Assembly (NCBI GenBank): GCA_021802555.1 | Contig: JAJZRU010000029.1 | Coordinates: forward strand, 1 to 36,338 | Length of the DNA: 36,338 nucleotides | DNA from: Pseudomonadota bacterium | Lineage (GTDB): Bacteria > Pseudomonadota > Gammaproteobacteria > Burkholderiales > Thiobacillaceae | Direction of reading: 5' to 3' | Part shown: in pieces, positions 19,286 through 25,580 of the stretch | How positions within the stretch are numbered: position 1 is the first letter of the stretch | Layout: each line of letters begins with the position of its first letter | The notes under the pieces: model-generated | Databases searched by the model: none | The model's input: only the letters and a program-made list of their open reading frames with translations | What the model was told of the DNA's origin: nothing | Translations under genes and position numbers: made by a program

Positions 19286-19723
19286 TTGAGCAACCGCGGC
19301 ACCGCAGTGATGCTGGCGCGCAATTCGGCCCGCGCGGCGAGTTGCATTCCGACTGCGCCAGCGTGCTTCCGCTCGCGCGCGCCCTGTTGCAATTCTCCGG
19401 GCTGCGCTTAATGCGCGACCCGACGCGCGGCGGCCTTGCCACCGTCTGCCATGAAATCAGCATCACCACGAGTTTAGGCGTGCAGTTGCAGCAGGCGGCC
19501 AACCAGTGCGCGACCCGGTGCAGTCGGTATGCGACATGCTGGGCTACGACCCCTACTATCTCGCCTGCGAAGGACGCGTGGTGGCGGTGATCGCCGCCGA
19601 CCAGGCAGATGCCGCATCGGCCAAATCACCGCAGGCGCGAGGCATGTCATCCTGCAGACCGTCCTGGGCGGCAGCCGCATACTGGAAGAACTGGGAGACG
19701 ATCCGTTGCCGCGGATTTGCTGA
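19286..19723 (+). pseudogene. hypE: Hydrogenase maturation factor HypE, C-terminal remnant with frameshifts
   Basis: Pieces of the HypE C-terminal half occur in order but in changing frames. They are NRGTAVMLARN (about 19291-19323), HSDCASVLPLARALLQF with MRDPTRGGLATVCHEI (about 19342-19460), VQSVCDMLGYDPYYLACEGRVVAV (about 19519-19590), and ILQTVLGGSRILEELGDDPLPRIC ending at the TGA at 19721-19723. At least three frame changes and loss of the N-terminal half make it non-functional. HypE makes the cyanide ligand of [NiFe]-hydrogenases. The remnant diverges from the hupL remnant at about 19285, so a rearrangement joined the two genes. Confidence 0.88.
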
Positions 19724-19763
19724 GAGCCGGCCGCCCGTTCCCCGGCACATCCGCCCGGAAGCC

Positions 19764-20501
19764 TCAGGAGCGCGCCGCCAGCAATTCCCGATCGCGCTGC
19801 TGGACGTAGTTCATCAACGCCTTTTCCGCCGCCGCCGGAGGCGCGACAAAGCTCAGGCCCAAGGGAATGAGGGTCACGCCGCCCCGCGTCTGCAGCGGCG
19901 CGCCGAGATGCTGCACCTCCGCTGCCAGGATGACGGATTGCCCCTTGAGGCAAAAATCGACGCTTTCCAGGACTTCCTCTTCGTGCAGGTCGAAATCCCT
20001 GGGCTCCGGCACCAGCACCCGCATGCCGCCGGCGCTGATGTCATGCGCCATCCCCTGCAGCGCCGCCGCCCCTTTTCGCTGCAGCGTCACCGGGCCGATG
20101 TCGCGCGGATCGGTGGGCACGCGATAGAACTGCCGCCTCTGCAGGTAATAGGTCGAGCCCGGGAAGGCCACCCGGTAGGCCAGACCGTCCCGCCAGTCCA
20201 CCGTTTGCAGCCTATCCACCTGGAAGCCGACATAGATGCCGCGAAAGCGCGCAACACACAGGAAGGGCTCGTCTTCCTGCAGCTCCGCCACGGCGCGCCG
20301 AGGGGAAAACACGTCCAGAATCAGATGGCCGCCCTCGGCGTCGACCTCCAACACCATGGAGCTGTATTCCTCGCTCTGCCCATTGGGCATGACCGCAAGC
20401 AGTTCATGCTGCTCGCATAGGCTGCGCAGGACCTGGACGGCGCGCTCGCGGGTGGTCAGGCGGTGTTCGCCTTGGAACACCTGTTCTGCAATGTCTTTCA
20501 T
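19764..20501 (-). CDS. ycgR: Flagellar brake protein YcgR (YcgR-N and PilZ domains)
   Basis: A 245-residue protein. The N-terminal YcgR domain spans about 15-115. The PilZ domain starts at about 118 and has both c-di-GMP motifs, RRQFYR at 122-127 (RxxxR) and DISAGG at 154-159 (D/NxSxxG). In enterobacteria, YcgR with c-di-GMP binds the flagellar motor and slows swimming. It lies 59 bases downstream of the RsbS-like gene on the same strand and is probably the last gene of the operon that starts with a diguanylate cyclase, giving synthesis and response in one unit. No flagellar genes are in the window. Confidence 0.92.
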   Translation of the reverse strand: MKDIAEQVFQGEHRLTTRERAVQVLRSLCEQHELLAVMPNGQSEEYSSMVLEVDAEGGHLILDVFSPRRAVAELQEDEPFLCVARFRGIYVGFQVDRLQTVDWRDGLAYRVAFPGSTYYLQRRQFYRVPTDPRDIGPVTLQRKGAAALQGMAHDISAGGMRVLVPEPRDFDLHEEEVLESVDFCLKGQSVILAAEVQHLGAPLQTRGGVTLIPLGLSFVAPPAAAEKALMNYVQQRDRELLAARS

Positions 20502-20560
20502 GGTTCGTCAGTGCTGGTAGTGGATATGGGCGGCGCGCCGACAGGGCCAGCGGCGCCGCA

Positions 20561-20911
20561 TCAGGGCTCCCCGTGCCGCGATTGCATGTCGAGGGCGGTT
20601 TCGAAAGCGGGGGAGTCGCGCAACAGGCTGGCCAGGCCGAAAGCCGCGGTCGGCTGCATGTGGATGCAGACCATGCGCACGTTGATCGCGCCGCAGGCGC
20701 GCGCAAGCGCTTCCAGCCAGGCGAAGTAAGCAGCGTCAATGACCGCCAGCTCCGCCAGGTCGTAATACAGGCGGAGGGATCTTTCCCGCTGCAGGCATGC
20801 CAGGATGCTGTCGAGCAACGCGCCGGCATCGCTGATGTCCAGGGCGCGCGTAGGCTCCAGCAGCATGTCGCCGCTGCCGATGCGCGTGAGATGGACGCCG
20901 CCGATATTCAT
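20561..20911 (-). CDS. RsbS-like STAS protein lacking the phosphorylated serine
   Basis: A 116-residue single STAS domain. It follows the RsbS pattern: a DLAELAVID strand, CGAINVRMVCIHMQPTAA, and FETALDM near the end. In Bacillus RsbS the motif is IDSF with Ser59 phosphorylated by RsbT. Here the aligned position is Ala60 (IDAAYF), so the protein cannot be switched at this site. The ATG overlaps the stop of the RsbR-like gene (ATGA), which implies coupled translation and equal supply, as in a stressosome core. Alternatives are a general anti-sigma-factor antagonist; the gene order favours RsbS. Confidence 0.78.
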   Translation of the reverse strand: MNIGGVHLTRIGSGDMLLEPTRALDISDAGALLDSILACLQRERSLRLYYDLAELAVIDAAYFAWLEALARACGAINVRMVCIHMQPTAAFGLASLLRDSPAFETALDMQSRHGEP

Positions 20912-21771
20912 GCTTTCGTGACGGCGATGCCGAGCAGGCGGAATGCCTCTTTGAGGCCATCTGACAGCGTGGCGCGGGTGGTGACGTTGCCCAGGTCGAT
21001 GTTCAGGCTGGTCATGGCGCGGGCGATTTCCGGACGGATGCCCGTCAGTATCGCGGTAGCGCCCATGAGCTGTATGGCCCGCACCATCTGGATCATGTGG
21101 TGGGATACCTGCGAATCCACCGTGTGCACCCCGGTGACATCCATCACGACGGCATGGGCGCGCTCCGAGGAAATGCGGTTGAGCAGCGATTCCATGATCA
21201 AAAGCGTGCGGCTGGAATCCAGCGTGCCGATGATGGGCAGGGTCAGCACGCCGTCCCAGATTTCGGTGATGGGCGTGGACGTCTCGCGCAATTCGCGCTG
21301 CTGCGCGTCGATGGTGCGCTCCTTTTCCTCCAGGTAGGTCTGGAACACGGCCAGCATCAGTTCGTTGAACACGCTGGACAGCAGCAGCAGGATGGCGCGC
21401 ATGTCTTCCGGAGACACCTGCTCGTCCGCCCCCAGGGACTCGATGAAGCAGCGCTGCAGGAACTGCATGTAGCGGACAAAATCCTCCATGCGTCCACCGC
21501 GCACCAGGATCTGCTTGGAGATGTTGCCGAAGAAGGTCTGCAGGGCGCGGAAGGCGGGGCGATGATGGTCCAGCGGGTCGTCGGAATCCAGCAGGGTGAC
21601 CATGAGTTCGAGAAATTCGATGCTGAAATCGGTGATTTCATCCGTGCTCATGACATTGCTGTCGCCGAACACGTTGCGCCCCTGCGCCTCGATGCGCGTG
21701 GAGATGTTGCCGACCTGCAGCTTGAGCTGCTCGATCAGGGTCTGGTTGGCCGGAGCCTTGCTCTTGGGCAT
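20908..21771 (-). CDS. RsbR-like stressosome protein with C-terminal STAS domain
   Basis: A 287-residue protein. An N-terminal helical, non-heme-globin-like or other sensory region covers about 1-150, with no recognised ligand site. A linker is followed by the STAS domain from about 170, with ITEIWDGVLTLPIIGTLDSSR, DVTGVHTVDSQVSHHMIQMV, LTGIRPEIARAM and VTTRATLSDGL. These match RsbR co-antagonists closely. The residue equivalent to Thr171 of RsbRA is Ser220 (VDS), still able to accept phosphate. AAGGAGG precedes the ATG at 21769-21771. RsbR and RsbS paralogues build the stressosome shell that holds the RsbT kinase until stress. Its stop overlaps the RsbS-like start. Confidence 0.88.
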   Translation of the reverse strand: MPKSKAPANQTLIEQLKLQVGNISTRIEAQGRNVFGDSNVMSTDEITDFSIEFLELMVTLLDSDDPLDHHRPAFRALQTFFGNISKQILVRGGRMEDFVRYMQFLQRCFIESLGADEQVSPEDMRAILLLLSSVFNELMLAVFQTYLEEKERTIDAQQRELRETSTPITEIWDGVLTLPIIGTLDSSRTLLIMESLLNRISSERAHAVVMDVTGVHTVDSQVSHHMIQMVRAIQLMGATAILTGIRPEIARAMTSLNIDLGNVTTRATLSDGLKEAFRLLGIAVTKA

Positions 21772-21805
21772 GCGATGCCTCCTTCGTGCGCTGGGCGCAA
21801 TTCGT

Positions 21806-22879
21806 TCAATTCAGTTTCAATACGCAGACCGACTGGTCGTCGGTCATGCGCGCCATGACATTGCCGATGACGTAGGCCATCAGTTGGGGGTGCTGGTTGC
21901 ACAGGCCAGGAAAGGCATCCTCGCCCCAGCCGCGGCGGATGCCGTCGCTGGTGGACACCAGACTCGCGCCCCGAACCAGGACGGCGCCGGCTTCCTGGGG
22001 GTTTTTGTGCTCGCGCCCGAGCACTCCGGGAGCAAAGGCGTAGTGCTGCACCTGGCCGTTGCGGCAAAGGTGGGCCGCCATGTCGCCTACCCCGAGCATG
22101 CGCAGCTCGCGCGTGGCGGCATCGATTTCGCAGGCGACGGCCACGGCGCCGCGCGCATTGCTGCGCAAATGGCGATCCACGATTTCCAGAAGGTGCCCGA
22201 GACTGTCCGCCTGGGTGAAATACCTGTCGAGGCGGGCGGTGGCCAGCTCGGCGCTCTCGCCGTGGCCCAGGCCGTCCAGATGCAGCAGGCGCAGCCGCTC
22301 GGGCCGGATGTCGACATAGACATGATCCCCGTTGTAGCGGTCGTTGGACAGGGAGCGCACGAACAGGCCCAGCTGGCAGAAATCTGCCTCGCCCGCCCCG
22401 CGTTTCGCCCCTCCCGCATGGGCGCGGAATCTGCACCACACCACCGTGCCGTGCCAACGCTCGCCGGCACCGGCCATTTGCGAGAATATGCCGAAGTCGT
22501 CCGCCAGGCGCTGCATGCTTCCCAGGCCCTTGCCGAGCGTGCCCTTGGTGGAATAGCCGTCCTCCTGCGCCAGGTGCGGATTGCCCATGCCCGGGCCGTA
22601 GTCGAAGGAAACCACGTCGAGCATGCCGCCGGGCTGCTCCCATATCTGCAGCATGCCGCGCCCCCCCGCATGCTTGATCAGGTTGCTGGCCATCTCGGAA
22701 GCGACCAGCGCCATGTTCTCCCGCCGCGACTCCGCAAGCCCCAGGCGGCGTGCCGCCGAAAGCAGGCGAGAGCGCAGCAGGATGGCCGCGCTCTCGCTTT
22801 GGATGGGATCGCTGAAAAGCAGTTTGCACGCGGCGCTGTCAAGGATCAACGTGGGCTCCCGCGAAAGGGTGTACGTCAT
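21806..22879 (-). CDS. RsbT-like kinase fused to RsbX/SpoIIE-like phosphatase
   Basis: A 357-residue fusion. The N-terminal half (about 20-150) is a GHKL ATPase of the RsbT type: N box SEMASNLIKHA (Glu62, Asn66), DYGPGM (93-98) and GKGLGSMQRLAD (116-126). The C-terminal half (about 165-355) is a PP2C-type phosphatase of the RsbX/SpoIIE group with LDGLGHG (201-207), GVGDMAAHL and STSDGI. In Bacillus these are separate proteins: RsbT phosphorylates RsbR and RsbS and leaves to activate its target, and RsbX removes the phosphates. One polypeptide with both could set and reset the switch. The start overlaps the upstream cyclase gene by 41 bases in another frame; no later start fits the domain. Confidence 0.87.
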   Translation of the reverse strand: MTYTLSREPTLILDSAACKLLFSDPIQSESAAILLRSRLLSAARRLGLAESRRENMALVASEMASNLIKHAGGRGMLQIWEQPGGMLDVVSFDYGPGMGNPHLAQEDGYSTKGTLGKGLGSMQRLADDFGIFSQMAGAGERWHGTVVWCRFRAHAGGAKRGAGEADFCQLGLFVRSLSNDRYNGDHVYVDIRPERLRLLHLDGLGHGESAELATARLDRYFTQADSLGHLLEIVDRHLRSNARGAVAVACEIDAATRELRMLGVGDMAAHLCRNGQVQHYAFAPGVLGREHKNPQEAGAVLVRGASLVSTSDGIRRGWGEDAFPGLCNQHPQLMAYVIGNVMARMTDDQSVCVLKLN

Positions 22880-23831
22880 AGGTGATGGTGCCGTCGGTGT
22901 GGCAGGTATCCACTACCACGCGCCCGCGGCCGCGCCCCTTGGCCTCGTACAAGGCCTTGTCCGCGCGGCCGATGAACTGGCCGAGATCCCCCCCGCACGG
23001 CTCCTGCGGCGACACGCCGGCAATGCCCATGCTGATGCGCCCGTTCATGATCTCCAGCAGCCGGAGCGCGCGCTTGAGCGCGATGTCCTTGCCGCACATA
23101 TACAGGATGGCGAACTCGTCGCCGCCGAAGCGGAAGGCCGCATCGCCCTGGCGGCGCGTGACCGAGAGCATGGCCTGCGCCATCCGGCACAAATAGGTGT
23201 CGCCGTACTGGTGGCCGTGCTCGTCGTTGATCTGCTTGAAATAGTCCAGATCGCACAGCACCAGGGTAAGCGCGCCGCCCTGCCCCGCCGCGATGCGGAA
23301 AGCGTCGGCAATGCGGGCATCGTAGGCGCGGCGGTTGTACAGGCCGGTCAACGCGTCGGTCTCCGCCTGGCGCATGGAATCCTGCAGTTCGGCCTGGCGC
23401 TTGGCCAGCGCCGCCTGCATGTCGGCCAGCGCCTGCTCGGCGCGGACGCGGCTCTCTTCCAGAAAACGCTCCATTTCCGCATTGCGGCGCAGCAGGACGG
23501 CCGGATCCTCGCTCTCGGTGGAACGCTGCAAGCGGCTGCGCAGGGCGGCCACGGCCTCGGCGACGGGGGGCGCGCCGAGATGCGCGATGGCCTGCGGCTC
23601 GGCGCCGTTCCAGCCCACCCGCAATTCCGCCCCGGACAGTTCCAGCGTGACGGGCAACGGGTAGCCCGAGCCCGCCCCTGCGGCACGCAGCTTCTCCGTC
23701 AGATCGATCAGGCCCAGCGCAGCGGCAAAGGCATTGCCGCCGAGGTCGGTCACCGCGGCATGCACGAAGCCGATGAAGCTTTGCACATCCGGCTCTATGG
23801 CCAGATTCTGCTTTAACAATCCGATTTCCAC
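22839..23831 (-). CDS. Diguanylate cyclase, first gene of the stressosome-like operon
   Basis: About 330 residues from the GTG at 23829-23831, which has AGGA six bases upstream; an earlier in-frame GTG at 23867 is possible but less well placed. The N-terminal 110 residues form a conserved unassigned sensory part (FIGFVHAAVTDLGGNAFAAALGLIDLTEKL). A coiled coil (about 115-160) leads to the GGDEF domain, with LTGLYNRRAYDARI, DLDYFKQINDEHGHQYGD, the active site FGGDEF, and an RQGD inhibitory site five residues before it. No membrane segment is seen, so it is cytoplasmic. In stressosome operons with a GGDEF protein, released RsbT can activate the cyclase; here the coiled-coil N-terminus would be the docking part (inference). 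Confidence 0.9.
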   Translation of the reverse strand: MEIGLLKQNLAIEPDVQSFIGFVHAAVTDLGGNAFAAALGLIDLTEKLRAAGAGSGYPLPVTLELSGAELRVGWNGAEPQAIAHLGAPPVAEAVAALRSRLQRSTESEDPAVLLRRNAEMERFLEESRVRAEQALADMQAALAKRQAELQDSMRQAETDALTGLYNRRAYDARIADAFRIAAGQGGALTLVLCDLDYFKQINDEHGHQYGDTYLCRMAQAMLSVTRRQGDAAFRFGGDEFAILYMCGKDIALKRALRLLEIMNGRISMGIAGVSPQEPCGGDLGQFIGRADKALYEAKGRGRGRVVVDTCHTDGTITYDVHPFAGAHVDP

Positions 23832-24101
23832 GCTGTGTCCTGGCTCCTTTCCCCGCCGAAACCGCACGCGATCCTTCCAGCTTCGAACGCACGCAGGCGT
23901 GCGGACGACCGCAGGGGGAGTCGATCACTCCTGTCCCAGAGTTCATTGCTTGCAATTTCGGCCTAAATGGCGCGGAAATTTAGCGCGCCGGTCTGCCCGC
24001 GGCCTTAAGGATGGGATGGAACGAGGGGCACCCCGCCGGCGGAGCCTCTTTCTTTCGAAGTCGGATGCGGCTCGGGGCCTCGGCCTCGGACGGGTTCGGG
24101 C
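23832..24101. other. Intergenic region upstream of the stressosome-like operon
   Basis: 270 bases without a gene, between the end of the HD-GYP gene and the cyclase start, both on the minus strand. It should hold the operon promoter. An inverted repeat GGCGCG / CGCGCC (about 23968-23988) surrounds an AT-rich GAAATTTA centre and is a candidate operator. No standard promoter boxes could be assigned with confidence. Confidence 0.35.
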
Positions 24102-25169
24102 TCAGTCCGACAATGATGAGTATATTTCCGCAAACCTGCCCGAAATCTTGGCGAATGCGTCCAGTATTTCGGGGTCGAAGTGGCCCGGCACCGTCCGGCC
24201 GTCCCCTTCCGTGATGATGCTCATCGCCCGCTCATGGGGGAATGAGGGTTTATAGGGCCGGGTACTGCGCAGCGCGTCATAGACGTCGCATATGCCCATG
24301 ATCCGTGCCGCCAGAGGAATGGCTTCCCCCGCCAAGCCGCCGGGGTAGCCGCTGCCGTCCCAGCGCTCATGGTGATTCAAAGCGATCTCGGCCCCCATCC
24401 TGGTGAATGGGGAGGGGCTCGTGCCCGCCCCCAGGATTTTGGCGCCGAGCACCGCGTGGGTTTTCATGATCTCCCATTCTTCCGGCGTATGTTTTGCCGG
24501 CTTGAGAAGAATGTTGTCCGGGATGCCTATCTTCCCGACGTCGTGCAGGGGGCTGGCGTAGTAGATCGTATCGGTGAACTCCGGGTCCATGCCCAGGAAC
24601 TGGGACAGCTCCTTGCAATAGACCGCAATGCGCTTGACGTGTGCGCCGGTTTCCTCGTCCCGGAACTCGGCGGCGCGCACGATCGTGAAGATCGTATCAA
24701 AATGGCTCTCCAGCAACTGCTGGGTGCGGTGTTCGACCTGGCGCTCCAGGGTGCGGCTGTATGCGGACAAAAAGTCGCCGTATTCCTTGAGGCGAAGGAG
24801 ATTACGCACGCGCACCCAAAGCTCGCTGCGGTCCACCGGCTTGGTCAGGAACTCCTCGACGCCGCTTCGCAATGCTTTCAGCCTGGATCCGCGATCATCG
24901 AGGGAGGTCACCATGATGATGGGGATGGCCTTGGTCTCCGCGGCTGCCTTAAGCCGCGCTGCTACCTGAAACCCGTCGAGACCGGGCATCATGGCATCCA
25001 AAAGAATCAGATCGGGCTTGCGGCGGCTCACCAAATCCATCGCCGCTTCCCCGGAAGCAGCTTCCAGGGTCGCATAGCCTTCAGCCTCGAGCACCGTTTC
25101 GAGATAGCTGCGATTTTTCGTGTCGTCATCGACGATCAGGATGGTCTTTCTCGCCGCGGCAGCGTCCAT
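24102..25169 (-). CDS. Response regulator with HD-GYP phosphodiesterase domain (RpfG type)
   Basis: A 355-residue protein. A receiver domain spans about 9-125 (ILIVDDDTKN, phosphoacceptor Asp in LILLDAMMPGLDG, Lys in FLTKPVD). A coiled helix leads into an HD-GYP domain at about 150-345. The HD-GYP site is complete: LHDVGKIGIPD with His-Asp, THAVLGAKIL, LNHHERWDGSGYPGG, and ICDVYDAL. Such proteins hydrolyse c-di-GMP to pGpG or GMP. It is the third gene of an operon with the hybrid kinase and the CheY-like regulator (three bases between genes), so phosphorylation by that kinase is the likely input. Confidence 0.94.
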   Translation of the reverse strand: MDAAAARKTILIVDDDTKNRSYLETVLEAEGYATLEAASGEAAMDLVSRRKPDLILLDAMMPGLDGFQVAARLKAAAETKAIPIIMVTSLDDRGSRLKALRSGVEEFLTKPVDRSELWVRVRNLLRLKEYGDFLSAYSRTLERQVEHRTQQLLESHFDTIFTIVRAAEFRDEETGAHVKRIAVYCKELSQFLGMDPEFTDTIYYASPLHDVGKIGIPDNILLKPAKHTPEEWEIMKTHAVLGAKILGAGTSPSPFTRMGAEIALNHHERWDGSGYPGGLAGEAIPLAARIMGICDVYDALRSTRPYKPSFPHERAMSIITEGDGRTVPGHFDPEILDAFAKISGRFAEIYSSLSD

Positions 25170-25172
25170 GGG

Positions 25173-25571
25173 CTACTCCGACTGTTGGCTCGTTGGTGCA
25201 CCATCGCCCGAAGACAATGCCGCCGCCACCGTCTGTAAAAACTCCCGATAGCGGATGGGCTTGGCGATGTACCCGTCGCAGCCTGCGGCACGGATGTTTT
25301 CTTCGTCCCCTTTCATGGCGAGCGCCGTCAATGCATAGACTTTGCTATTGCTTAGGAACGGATCGCTTTTCAGCGTCCGTGCCGCAGAAAGTCCATCCGT
25401 GCCAGCCAGTTGGATATCCATCAGAACCAGCGGCGGGCGATAGCGGCGCGCCAACTCGATTCCGGCACGGGCATCTGCCGCTTCCAGGACTTCATGCCCT
25501 TCCTTGCGCAGAAGGAAGGCCGCCAGCTTCAGGTTCCTTGGGTTGTCTTCGACAACCAGTATCGTCGCCAT
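25173..25571 (-). CDS. Single-domain response regulator (CheY/DivK-like)
   Basis: A 132-residue receiver without output domain. The acidic pair is in VVEDNPRN, the phosphoacceptor Asp in VLMDIQLAGTDG, Thr in YALTALAM, and Lys in YIAKPIRY. It lies nine bases after the hybrid kinase gene and three before the HD-GYP regulator gene, so all three are co-transcribed. It may compete for phosphate with the HD-GYP receiver or act on another partner. Confidence 0.93.
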   Translation of the reverse strand: MATILVVEDNPRNLKLAAFLLRKEGHEVLEAADARAGIELARRYRPPLVLMDIQLAGTDGLSAARTLKSDPFLSNSKVYALTALAMKGDEENIRAAGCDGYIAKPIRYREFLQTVAAALSSGDGAPTSQQSE

Positions 25572-25580
25572 GGCAAACGC

